From the NCBI GenBank assembly GCA_904066235.2, contig CAJFCV020000005.1, positions 992,001-1,056,000 of the forward strand: a stretch of 64,000 bases of DNA, given 5' to 3'. How positions within the stretch are numbered: the first letter of the stretch is position 1; every line of letters starts with the position of its first letter. Source of the stretch: Bursaphelenchus xylophilus. Taxonomy: Eukaryota > Nematoda > Chromadorea > Rhabditida > Aphelenchoididae. The translations under genes were made by a program, and so were the position numbers. Under the pieces are notes generated by a model, which was not told the origin of the DNA, ran no database searches, and worked only from the letters and a program-made list of their open reading frames with translations. Positions 35,721 to 45,653 of the stretch are shown here, piece after piece.

Positions 35721-37285
35721 AATATCCCGACTGCCACGGAGAAACGGAAGCTAAAATTTTGAGCGATCAGGAAGTGTTTACTTTACGGTTCCAAAAATAT
35801 AGCGTTGCCCTTTGTCTGTCCACGCCGGACAATCAAACTACATATAGGAAAAAAGGTTCAAATACGGATACTGATGACACAGCTGTCGGGGTATTTCGGG
35901 ATGCTCCTGGAATATGGCGCAAGTCCATTAGAAGTTGTTGGTGCTGTACGGCAAGTTTCCGGGGTCATCAGAAATATCAGTGAAATCATTGTCATGAGAC
36001 GTCACGATTTCCAACCGACGTTGTGAAGGGATCTTATGAAAGATCTCAACTTAGACATGGGAAATTATGCCAACTTCTTATTGGCAGGGTCTGTGGAGGA
36101 GACCGCTACTAGGGAAACTCGGGAAAATGAGTTCAAAGGCAGAGGCCTGCACAAAGCTAGTGACAAAGCTCGGGAAGTCCGTTGGAAAAGAGTTGTCACA
36201 GAATGTAGCCAATATTGGCGTCTCATCCAGGACCCGGAAGATGTCAGTGAGACCTACCCTGGAGATTTAAAGTTTCAATATTTTCCCCAGGTTATTGAAA
36301 ATAGGGGAGGGAGTAGAGGCCAAGGGAAGTGACGAGGTAAGGACCATGCCAAATCCACTGCAATGTAAGCGGATTCAAAGAGTTTAGCAAGCTCTAAGGA
36401 ATCGCGGAGAAAGCCTAAAGTCGGGACAGACAAATTACAAGAAGAGCTAGAAGCTGAAATCATAAATTTTTGCTTCTCGGCGTAAGCCAGTTGCATCCTT
36501 TAGGCCTAGGCATCATTCGATAAGGTATAAACCATTGACAAGAAGATACCAGAATGGAGAACGATGCAATTAAATTCAATTTATTCAACTAATCACATGT
36601 AAAAATCATGGAGTGAATCAGTACGGTTTCTATTGTCCAGTCAATGCAACATCCTATAGTGCTTTGGTCCTTCTTATCCTGGGGCGTGTGTAGGAGGTAT
36701 CCCTTTTTTCTTTACCGTTTCTTATCAGTACATATTCCGAGATTAGATCCACCGTTTCCTTTTTCCGACTTCCCCTTGCTTCGAATTGATCAACTTTGAC
36801 TGTACGAACTCGAACTTCAATACGATGGATGGCTACTGCCACAGGCAAAGCCTCAAAGCCTTTGTGCCTGCGACGGCATGGGTGGACAGGAAAAACCGAC
36901 CGCTCTTCGAGGAGAAAAAATCGGAATATCGAACCCGATGCGTCAGTGGAAGGAATGTGCCCGTTGGAAACTCAGAGCCTCGATTGAACCCAGTGCCTCC
37001 AGTCCAGGATCTCAAGCCAGAGCCCAGGAAAGCAGGCATGCTCGTTCGATGGGTGTGGAAGTGCCGTGCCCGACTTGATCACTTGACGGAAACGTGAGGC
37101 GGAACGACCGAGCTTCGAGGATTTTCCCGCGAGAAACCGTTTTCAATCATTCGAATTTGATTGCACTTTTCTACGTGCGGCTTCACGTATAAAAGTACAG
37201 TCAATAAAAGACCTCATTTGCACTTTATAAATCACTCGATTCTTGAACTCTCGTCTTGTTACTGTGTTGTCGGGCCTTTCGACAT
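35721..37285. other. No confident gene; possible retroelement remnant
   Basis: Several open frames of 60-105 codons overlap on both strands (36036-36332, 36786-37097) with higher GC than the surroundings, but I recognise no domain. A TATAAAAG box at 37188 and AATAAAAG at 37204 precede the repeat block at 37286. Remains of a retroelement are possible. Confidence 0.3.
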
Positions 37286-37430
37286 TTACACAGTTGCGAC
37301 GCCCACGGACTCTTATCTAAATTTGTCGCCCTTTTCGTCGGAAACAACGAATTTGCAGGCGTGTCCGGACATGTTTACTGTCGAATACGGTGGGGTATAA
37401 AACTGGCAGACGAATCCGCAAACGGCCTGG
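37286..37430 (+). repeat. Repeat block, possibly LTR-like, copy 2
   Basis: Second copy of the block at 28980-29110: GCGACGCCCACGGACTCTTA, GTCGCCCTTTTCGTCGGAAA, ACTGTCGAATACGGTGGGGT. In both places a family B element follows within 200 bases. Confidence 0.6.
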
Positions 37431-37503
37431 CAGATCAGTTTATGCGTTGCTTTCGAAATTTTGAGGGAAAAAGGATTTTTTCAAAGCGTTTTATGATATA
37501 TGT

Positions 37504-38484
37504 CTGTCGGGAAAATAATGAGCACAATGCCGCAGCGCCGATCGATTCGCTGAAGCGAAAATCAACTTGATTTTGGCAAAACACAATTCCTCTTCTCGGC
37601 GCACATCGTTGGCGCGTAATTGAAAAGTGATTTTTTAGCTTGACGGCTCCATTATTGAGTGAAAAAATCGGAACGAAACGCCACAAACTTTGATTTACCA
37701 CGACCGGTTTTACGCCAACACGGTTGATCGATATATCGAAATAATTGTGTTTACGCAAATTTGACGTGTTGCGGCTGCCACTTGCGCTAAATCTGTATTG
37801 TAAAATCGTTTCTTGAGCTCAGAATTTCACGCTAAAGTTGACCTATAATAACAAAAGATTGACCGGTAACTTGACCCTCGATCCCAATCTTGGGGTTCCC
37901 GATAGCTCATGAGCTGCATGAAGATATGACGAAGCTGAACACAAAAAATCAGACCAGGTTTCAGAGCTACTTTTCGAGAAAATTCAACTTCATGTTATAC
38001 TAGACATCCGATTTCAATGGATTCCTAAAAATCAAACAAAAAGTGAAAATAGCGACTTACGTTCCTATACCACTAATTTTCGAAATGTTTTCTTTGCTCT
38101 CCGATTAGCACTGGTCGATTTTAGTTTCTGCGGAAAATAAAAAGTGAATTTTCCGATTTTTGCACAACGCCAAAACTTTTTGGCACTGATAAATTTAGTC
38201 GTGGTGGGACAAACCATAATTAGCAGAAAAAAACGACGTGCGGCGGCGCACGTCAAAATAAAAAGGGAATTTCGTCAAAGCCGTGGCGATCCGCGAAATA
38301 ACGATTTGCGATTGGCGAGAGGAAGAGGGCGCACGCACAAAAAGGAAGAGAGCGGTCAGAGAAAGAAGAAAAAATCGGCCGTTGCTTTTCGCTGCGGCCC
38401 CTCACGAAATTTCGTTTTTCTTCTATTTTCATTCTGACGTGCGGCGATGCGATTGCGACATTGTGCTCATTATTTTCCCGACAG
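37504..38484. mobile_element. Family B, long version (981 bp)
   Basis: Ends CTGTCGGGAAAATAATGAGC and GCTCATTATTTTCCCGACAG are perfect inverted copies. The interior has no long open frame. It may be a longer relative from which the 145-153-bp forms were deleted. Confidence 0.75.
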
Positions 38485-38689
38485 GTCGATAGATAGTGAG
38501 TTAATTTTTCCGGGCCGGTAAAAAGCTGAATATCTTTTTTACGAATTCAAAAATTCCGGTCTTAATCTGGCCCAATGCCCATCAAAATCCAATGGTTTTA
38601 CTTGTGGTAACACTTTGTCGCTTATTTCGCGTATTTTAGCCAAAAAATTAATTTTAAATTTTTCAATATAAAAAATGATATTTTAAGAA

Positions 38690-39925
38690 ATGTCCCCTAA
38701 CAAAACGAACGTTCTCGACCACGATGACATTGCCGAAGCCAAGAGAAAGAGCCGCGGATGGGATTCGGAGCTGAAGCTGGGGAATTGCATCCTCAGCTCC
38801 AGCGAGGAGGCGAGACGCCGAATCAGAGCCTGCGGCGATGATTGGGAGCCCAGAACGTTGAGCGAAATCTACGAAAAGGGACACGACTGTAAGCGAAAAT
38901 AACGGCGCTAGGACTTTTCGGCTGAGCGACAGTTCGGGTCAACGATACTATAGACCCTATTCGGAAATGAGGTTTTTATTCTCATTGAATTTTTTCAGTA
39001 TCCGGTCCAGTGGTTCGGATTCTGGCCGATGGAATCTACGATTTCTTCCATTGGGGCCATGCCAATCAGTTCAGCCAGATCAAACAGTTGATCCCGAATT
39101 CGTACTTGATTGTGGGAGGTGAGGCTTTCGAGAGTTGAGAATGACAGCAGTTCGTCTGTCGGGAGCATTGAATACGTTGTTTTTCAGTTTGCCGCGACGA
39201 AGACACCCGCAACAACAAGCGTCAGACCGTCTTCACCGAAGAGGAGCGAGTGCTGACCGTGATGAATTGCCGATACGTCGACGAGGTTTACAAGGGCTTC
39301 CCGTATTCGAGCAGCTTTGAGATTATGAGAGAATTGAGGGTAAGACGGACACTTTTTTGTCATCAAATGTACAGTGTCAGTCTGTCGGGAAAATAATATG
39401 GATTTGCCGCGCATTGGCATGGTCTGTCATCGCTTTGCGAGGGCTCGCCGAAGCTGCAGATTTCTGCAACTAGGATAGACATTTTGCGGCGAAAAATCCA
39501 CATTATTTTCCAGACAGACTTATATATACACTACTTTATATCTATCTGTCGGGAAAATAATGAGCACAATGTCGCTGCGCCGATCGCGTCGCTGAAGTAA
39601 AAAAATTTGATTTTGCCGCGACACAATTCATTTTCTCAGCGGCGATACGATTTTTTTGCTGCGACAATGTGCTCATTATTTTCCCGACAAACTGACACTC
39701 TCCCTGTCAGCTAATCTCAAACAACTTCTCAAGGTAGACCTAATGGCTCACGACTGCATTCCCTACGGAATTGGCCAACAAACTTCCGATTGTTACGCCC
39801 CATTCAAGGCGGCCGACCGATTCTTGGAGACTCAGAGGTATCCCGGTGTCTCAACGACCGACTTGATCAACCGGATCATCGAGCGATATGACCAGTACAA
39901 GCAAGGGAAAAGATCGAGCGCTTGA
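38690..39925 (+). CDS. pcyt-1: Choline-phosphate cytidylyltransferase, short form
   Basis: Exons 38690-38888, 38999-39118, 39188-39339, 39734-39925 give 220 aa (human CCT-alpha 367); phases agree. The enzyme makes CDP-choline, the rate-limiting step of phosphatidylcholine synthesis. Residues about 70-215 are the catalytic fold: [19 protein letters not shown] with the H-x-G-H nucleotide motif, [36 protein letters not shown], and [21 protein letters not shown] (family RTEGISTSDIITRIV). Unlike usual CCT the protein stops right after this, without the amphipathic membrane-sensing helix and phospho tail. The last acceptor is CTCAAG, 44 bases after a family B element, while a family A end sits in intron 1. 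The short C-terminus may be natural or the gene may have lost exons to insertions. Confidence 0.88.
38901..38955. repeat. Family A end fragment in pcyt intron 1
   Basis: GGACTTTTCGGCTGAGCGAC and AGTTCGGGTCAACGATACTA match the 46988 end of family A; no second end is present. Confidence 0.7.
39378..39521. mobile_element. Family B element in pcyt intron 3 (first)
   Basis: Left end CAGTCTGTCGGGAAAATAAT, right end ATTATTTTCCAGACAGACTT. Body with TCATCGCTTTGCGAGGGCTC as in the 29310 copy. Confidence 0.8.
39546..39690. mobile_element. Family B element in pcyt intron 3 (second)
   Basis: Left end CTGTCGGGAAAATAATGAGC, right end GCTCATTATTTTCCCGACA. It belongs to the same subgroup as the 981-bp copy at 37504. 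Confidence 0.85.
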
Positions 39926-40039
39926 TTGATCCCACGCACCATGTATAATATAATCATCCATTTTTTGAACATAGTATCGGCTAGAAGGAAAAATAAAATT
40001 ACAGATTTTTTGTGGGGTAGTAATTGAGTTGTACGCATT

Positions 40040-40262
40040 TCCGAATTTTTTCCGCACAAAACTGGCAAATTTATGACCAAAAAGTATTTTTCTCTGACCG
40101 CTCTCCGCGTTTTGTATACTCTCGCAGCCGCAAAGATCGTTGAATATCTCGGCTGCGCCGGCAAAGCGCGAGCTAAAACTTTCACAAATTGATATTTAGT
40201 CCATGCCCGACGTGTGTGCAAAATTTAAAGAAAATCTGAGCACCGCACTTGGGGTACTTCCC
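40040..40262. repeat. Family C fragment downstream of pcyt
   Basis: CTGACCGCTCTCCGCGTTTT, GCGAGCTAAAACTTTCA and the end GCACTTGGGGTACTTCCCTT at 40262; the other end is missing. Confidence 0.65.
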
Positions 40263-40355
40263 TTGTCAGATCCCACAGAAAAGATTCAAAAGTGAAAGGT
40301 TTCATACATATAAAGGTCTATTTTGGAAAGTTTATACAGCCCAAGAATAAATATG

Positions 40356-40750
40356 CTAAACAATCATAAAGAACGCAAGTAGAGCGGTAAGCGAATTAAT
40401 AGCGGATTGGTGTCCGAAGGAAACGGTCTCTTCATGAGTGCTCCCGACCTTGGTGTCTGTACCCCAGCAACCTTTGCACTTCACGTTAAAGGAACTGATT
40501 GAAACGGCTGGAAAGATACAGATTGACTAACAAGTGAACCATCTCGGGCGTGACTAGCGATACAACGAGAGTAAAATCACTAGTTTGTTTAAGCAAAATA
40601 AAAATTGAAGACTTTTTGCGAGCTGCAGCCGATAAAGTTCACTCAAGCTTTAGAGAGATGATTTAGCTCCAGGAACGGAAGTTTCATGAAAGATTGTTCC
40701 CCCGACTTACCCAAAGAGAAGACGAGTGCCAAGTAGAGGATGAAGCGCAT
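40356..40750 (-). CDS. Small secreted or GPI-anchored protein (63 aa)
   Basis: Exons 40750-40711 and 40507-40356, phase 1 join, 63 aa. The first exon is a signal peptide (MRFILYLALVFSLG) ending in one base of a split codon, exactly as in the two LU genes next to it. The second exon has VKCKGCWGTDTK, a Cys pair, then a C-terminal hydrophobic run SLTALLAFFMIV that could be a GPI-attachment signal. Only two cysteines are present, so it is not a complete LU domain; an extra exon inside the 200-base intron could supply more. Upstream DNA (40950-41040) resembles the promoter region of the LU gene at 47532 (AACCTCACCCC-GGAAT). Unrecognised; possibly a decayed member of the cluster. Confidence 0.5.
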
Positions 40751-41085
40751 TCTGATCAAAGCAAAGCTTGCAAGCCCAACGAGAATCAACCGACTGAATC
40801 AAGGACTAATTTGACAACCCCAATCTCTCATACATTTAGTGCAAAATCTGTATAAAAAATCCAAATTTCCCAAGATTTTGAACTTTTTTTTTTGAAATTT
40901 GCATAATCGAAATTTGGAATCATGGGAATTTCGAATTTTCAGAACTCTGAGAGAGCGGCCACACAACCTCACCCCGGAATAAAAATGACCCCCAAACGAG
41001 CAAAAATTCAATTTTCATGCCGATTTTACACTAAATTTTTGAGAAGATTGGGATGTTTGATTGGGTCCGGAAATTCTAACAAGGT

Positions 41086-41517
41086 AAGTGCCCCAAGTGC
41101 GACGCTCAGATTTTCTTTAAACTTTGCACACACGTCGGGCACAGACTGAATATCAATTCCTGAAAGTCTTAGCTCGCGCTTTGCAAACGTCGCCGAGCGA
41201 TTGAGCGATCTTTGCCGCCGAGAGAGTACGCTAAACGCGGAGAAAAACACTTTTTGCCATAACGTAGCTCGTATCGTGCGGAAAGATTTGATTTTTTTGT
41301 AGAAACATTACGCTTGGTGTAGAAATATTAGGTATGAAACTTTTAGTGCCGAAATTCGATAAAAAGTCTTACATTTTCGCCGACTTTTATCTAAAAATCT
41401 CGATGGTTTCTCCAAAGCGCGAGCTCGGATATTCGCATATATTCTAAGGAAAAAATCATCCAAAATTTGTGTCAAGTGTCATCAAAATCTGAACGTCGCA
41501 CTTGGGGTACTTCCCCT
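41086..41517. mobile_element. Family C element, complete (about 430 bp)
   Basis: Left end GTGCCCCAAGTGCGACGCTC, right end GTCGCACTTGGGGTACTTCC. Same body order as the copy at 30392. It lies between two secreted-protein genes. Confidence 0.8.
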
Positions 41518-41838
41518 GTAAGTTCAAGACTTTTCACATTCCCGAAGAAAAAACAGACGTTGACAGTTCTAATAGGACATTTATTATTCAAACGTGCCTC
41601 AAAAATAGTGGTAATAACGAACCATGGACAAAAGCACGAGAAGCACCGGCGGCGGGGTAATCGGATGATGGTCATTGCAAAGGTCGGTCTCGCAGCCACA
41701 AGTAAAAATTGTAACCTAAAAAGTAACGCGTTTTGTAGATAAGCCAACGTTATTCCATGAAGAGACTTACGATGAATGCAGTGTCGACCAAAAAGGCATA
41801 TTTGACCACTTCGTCTTGGTTTTTTACAACGCCTTTAA

Positions 41839-43009
41839 AAGAGAGTTTTTTACAGATTGAAGCTTCTCATAACAAGGGCCGGACATTTCGAAAAAACGAC
41901 CGACTCAGAATCTCTTGATATTTTGCATAGTTGTTGTACTATGATAGCTGAACGTCAGCACGAATTTTTAGTTTCAGAAATTACCGTATACGGGGGTTAC
42001 GGTAGGTACAATTTTTAGAAAGATTGGGTTCGTATGTAAAAACCACGAAGAGTAAAGGGGCGAAACTTTGCAGGTTTACGTTTCCGACCCTGGGGAACAT
42101 TTTCATAATTGACAACTTTGCCGTAGGATGTTGCCTTCGACTACTTTGAAAAATACCAAGGTACCATATTGAATGTAACTTTTTTGCAGAGAACTTGTCT
42201 CAACTTTTGAAACCTCTTAAAAACACTTTGGCATGTATGTAACAACGTATCAAAAATGCGCGAAAATAAAAGGGGGGGGTTTGGAGTTATGGCACTTTGA
42301 ACGTTGGACATACAGTACACCGAACTTTTTCTGTGATGCTGACATCCGATTTTGATAGATTCCACGGTCGTATGGCACACACGTCTCTAAACCGTGGCAA
42401 TTGTTACAAAAAAATTAAGAAATCGCTGATCTTGCTTTGTGAAAATAGTTTGTGAGGGTCGTACAACATAGATAAAACATTATATTTTGTTTTTAAAATA
42501 ATCTACGTAAAGTTAAGCCGAGAATAAATCAAGGTGTACTGTATGTCCAACGTTCAAAGTACCGTAACTCCAAACCCGCCCCCCCCTTTTATTTTCGCGC
42601 ATTTTTGATACGTTGTTACATACATGTCAAAGTGTTTTTAAGAGGTTTCAAAAGTTGAGACAAGTTCTCTGCAAAAAAGTTACATTCAATATGGTACCTT
42701 GGTATTTTTCAAAGTAGTCGAAGGCAACATCCTACGGCAAAGTTGTCAATTATGGAAATGTTCCCCAGGGTCGAAAACGTAAACCAGCAAAGTTTCGCCC
42801 CTTTACTCTTCGTGGTTTTTACATACGAACCCAATCTTTCTAAAAATTGTACCTACCGTAACCCCCGTATACGGTAATTTCTGAAACTAAAAATTCGTGC
42901 TGACGTTCAGCTATCATAGTACAACAACCATGCAAAATACCAAAAGATCCTGGGTCGGTCGTTTTTTCGAAATGTCCGGGCCATCCTTCGAGTTGTAAAA
43001 AACTCTCTT
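41839..43009. mobile_element. TTAA-flanked foldback element inside an LU-gene exon (1171 bp)
   Basis: Flanked by TTAA at 41835-41838 and 43010-43013. Ends AAGAGAGTTTTTTACA are inverted. Arms of about 550 bases (for example CGACTACTTTGAAAAATACC at 42138 and its inverted copy near 42710) pair almost perfectly with a centre near 42440. TTAA duplication is the hallmark of the piggyBac group; the ends do not look like known piggyBac ends, so the assignment is open. Confidence 0.85.
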
Positions 43010-43136
43010 TTAATTTCGCACTTGTCCAGGGGAGATCGTAGACAGCCTCGCATATAGTAATCCGGTTCTGAAACAAAAAGTAAACTAAATTCTTACACAG
43101 AAGGTAGGACATAAAGCGAAAACAACCAGTTGACCA

Positions 43137-43489
43137 CCAGAGATTATCACGGCTCCGGAGCCCAAAGTCGGAGCCAGGCATCTCAGTGTTGAGAAAAGTA
43201 AAAATTTCATGATCTTGTTAAACCAAATTGCTTGAAAAATACTGGGAAGGATGTGTGCATACGACTTGGCTGCAAGTGTATGATCTCTGGCACTAATAAC
43301 GTTTATTTTTTGAAAAATATTTTAAAAGAATTTTTTTGCACGGGAGCCTTGATTCGGAGCCGAAGACCTTTTTAAATTTTTCATCGGAGCCGGGAGCCGG
43401 AGCTGCAAATTTGGCTTCGGCTCCGGCTCTGGGAGCTGACAGCCGGAGCCGGAGCCGGAGCCAAAATTTTGACCATAGCTATCTCTGGT
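43137..43489. mobile_element. Family D GC-rich element (353 bp)
   Basis: Ends ACCAGAGATTATCACGG and CCATAGCTATCTCTGGT are imperfect inverted repeats. The interior is dense in GGCTCCGG / CCGGAGCC words. A second copy lies at 62829-63146. Here it sits in the LU-gene intron between exons 2 and 3. Confidence 0.75.
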
Positions 43490-43551
43490 GACGCTCCCAG
43501 CTCACGTCTTTAATAAAAGGAAAAAGTTCCTTTTTCTGGCCACAACAAATC

Positions 43552-43870
43552 TTTACTATAATAGCTCTATAGCTTTAAGGGTACCTATGAATTATGACGA
43601 CTCATTTAGTTTTATACGGAGGCAATAAGCTTAGTTCCGGGCAGGTCTCATCGTATAAAGTGTAAAATCACAGGCTGCAGCTGTTTTTGAAGGGTAAGGT
43701 GGTACGTAAAAAAGAAGGTACCTCGCAAACTAAATCCACGATGAATTGAGCCTGCACGCCAAGTTTGGGCTGTTCAGTTTCCGAAAAGTTAAAAGTTGTG
43801 GCCAGAATAAGGAACTTTTACGTAATAAAAACACTACCAAAAACCCACCCGCTTTTGCGTACACGAACCC
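43552..43870. repeat. Segmental repeat, copy 1
   Basis: About 320 bases, including part of LU exon 2 (43849-43870), recur at about 44865-45388. The second copy contains an extra 194-base element and parts of it are repeated once more at 45390-45530. Confidence 0.85.
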
Positions 43871-44171
43871 CTCAAGCTTCACGCATCCAATACTGCAATC
43901 AATCTGAATCCATGTATCCTTTTTGCAAGTGTCGCTGCTACACACGTAGCACTTAACGCACGAGGCTCCGTTCACTAAAATATGGAAAATAAAATGATGG
44001 TAAGGCAACTATATAAACTCACAAAGAAAGCACTTTTAAAAGATCTGTAAAAATTAGTTTCCCAATTTGGGGTTTAAGGGTCGAACAAGCTCAAAAGCAG
44101 GCTAAAATACCCTGGAAAAGCCGCAACATTGCAAGCGATATATAGCGTGGTCGGTCTCCTCCTCCAGAAGG

Positions 44172-44240
44172 GAGCGGTGTGGCCGAGTGGCTAGTGCGGA
44201 AGTCTAGAAACCAGGATGTTGGGCTCGATTCCTCTTGTTG
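44172..44240 (+). repeat. tRNA-Ser-like sequence (degenerate)
   Basis: A box TGGCCGAGTGG, then an anticodon-loop-like TCTAGAAA and a B-box-like GGCTCGATTCC. Acceptor and T arms do not close, so it is a tRNA pseudogene or tRNA-derived repeat. It differs from the family near the GH16 gene. Confidence 0.5.
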
Positions 44241-44864
44241 TCAGAATCAAATTTTTTGAAGTCAAGGGGCTGGAGAATAAATTTTCGTGCCAAGGTCTTT
44301 TTAGTATGCCTTAAAAACTCAAGACATATCATTTTAAGCTAAAATAAAATTTGTAAAACCGTGAAAAAATGAGCGGAAAGGGGTTTATGTACGAGTTTAA
44401 GCCACCTTGCAATCGATTTTTCACCCCTAAAATCTGCGACTGGGCTGCTGCTTTGGACATATTCTTTCAGCATGATTTTACGTATTTTTTAAGATTACGT
44501 CCCGTCTAAAACTAGGAACCCCCTTAAAAGTACTTTCTTTGTAAGAAGTAGTGTAATTGTTGAACTCACCAAGGAACAGAACTACAAACAAAATCATAGG
44601 AACAGTACCTCCAACCATTCTCCAGTGACGAAACGGAAAAAGTGGTCTAGACTAATTGTAAAATCCAAATCCACCAAATTTGGTTCGATTTTAGCATAAA
44701 ATTTGCATGCTTTTGTAAATAAAATCGGAAAGAAATCGAATAATCGGTTGTTTCCCAACATTTCTGGGAAAAAGTTCCTTATTTTGGCCACAACAAAGGC
44801 ACTCCGCGAACTGCGCTCAAGCTTGGGTACTAAAGTTAGGAAAAACGCTTCGACCTAGCTGGCA

Positions 44865-45388
44865 CTGAATTACTATAATAGCTTTATAGTTTTAAGGGTA
44901 CTAGTCGCGGAAAAAAGTCCTGGGATTTTCTCGCGCCCCCCAAATTCCGTCGCGCTCCGAAAAGTTGATTTGTCGCGGGAATCGCGCGCGACAATAAGGC
45001 AAAATCAAAAAAATTGCACTGTGCAAAAGCACTTTTTGGGTTCATGCACAGTGCAGAGTCGCAGAAAAATCCCAGGACTTTTTTCCGCGACTAGTACCTA
45101 CGAAGGCTGTGACGACTCATTTAGTTCCATAAGGAGGCAATAAGTTTTAGTTCCGGACATGTTTCATCGTATAAAGTGTAAAATCACAGTCTGCAGCTGT
45201 TTTTGAAGGGTAAGGTGGTACGTAAAAAAGAAGGTACCTCGCAAACTAAATCCACGATGAATTGAGCCTGCACGCCAAGTTTGGGCTGTTCAGTTTCCGA
45301 AAAGTTAAAAGTTGTGGCCAGAATAAGGAACTTTTACGTAATAAAAACACCACCAAAAACCCACCCGCTTTTGCGTACACGAACCCCT
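44865..45388. repeat. Segmental repeat, copy 2, with element insertion
   Basis: Direct copy of 43552-43870 (TAAGGTGGTACGTAAAAAAG, CACGCCAAGTTTGGGCTGTT), differing by the insertion at 44901-45094. Confidence 0.85.
44901..45094. mobile_element. Family E element (194 bp) with TA target duplication
   Basis: Begins CTAGTCGCGGAAAAAAG and ends in its exact complement. Flanked by TA on both sides. The paralogous site at 43580 (GGGTACCTATGAA) is empty with a single TA, so ends and target duplication are certain. Confidence 0.92.
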
Positions 45389-45653
45389 CTTTTTGAAGGG
45401 TAAGGTGGTACGTAAAAAAGAAGGTACCTAACTAAATCCACTGTCCGGGCATTGACAACGATGAATTGAGCGAGCACGCTAAATTTGGGCTAATTCCGAC
45501 CAGTTTCCGCAAAGTTATGAGGAACTTTTACCCATTTCTGTATTTTGCCGAAACTTTAATATAAAAATCAAAATTGAAAAATCGAAAATAAAAATTGACA
45601 AAAATACAAGGTAATAACATTTATTGGCTTCGTGAAACTATTGGCGAAGGCAA

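Larger units (their letters stand above)
41599..44618 (-). pseudogene. Ly6/uPAR (LU) domain, GPI-anchor-type protein gene interrupted by a foldback element
   Basis: Exons 44618-44570 (signal peptide MVGGTVPMILFVVLFLG), 43974-43849, exon 3 in two pieces 43067-43010 and 41834-41771, and 41715-41599. LU proteins are three-finger extracellular domains. Visible: SCVKCYVCSSDTC, a central CLRSPLDKC, and the diagnostic end FTCGCETDLCND (C-C-x4-CN), followed by a hydrophobic tail (PPPVLLVLLSMV) fitting GPI attachment. Exon 3 holds a 1171-base element with TTAA on both sides. Without the insert and one TTAA, the two pieces are in one frame and phases of all exons agree; with it, the frame is closed. 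Introns also hold a family D element and a tRNA-like sequence. A strain without the insertion may have a working gene. Confidence 0.72.

Noticed and set aside
36036..36332. 98-codon open frame, highly charged
   Set aside because: No acceptor or donor joins it to anything, the alternative frame is equally open, and the region shares pieces with repeats.
36786..37097. 103-codon frame near a TATA box, thought to be retroelement pol
   Set aside because: I could not match any pol motif; kept only as a weak remark in the region entry.
44172..44240. Functional tRNA-Ser
   Set aside because: A and B boxes are near consensus but the acceptor and T stems do not pair.
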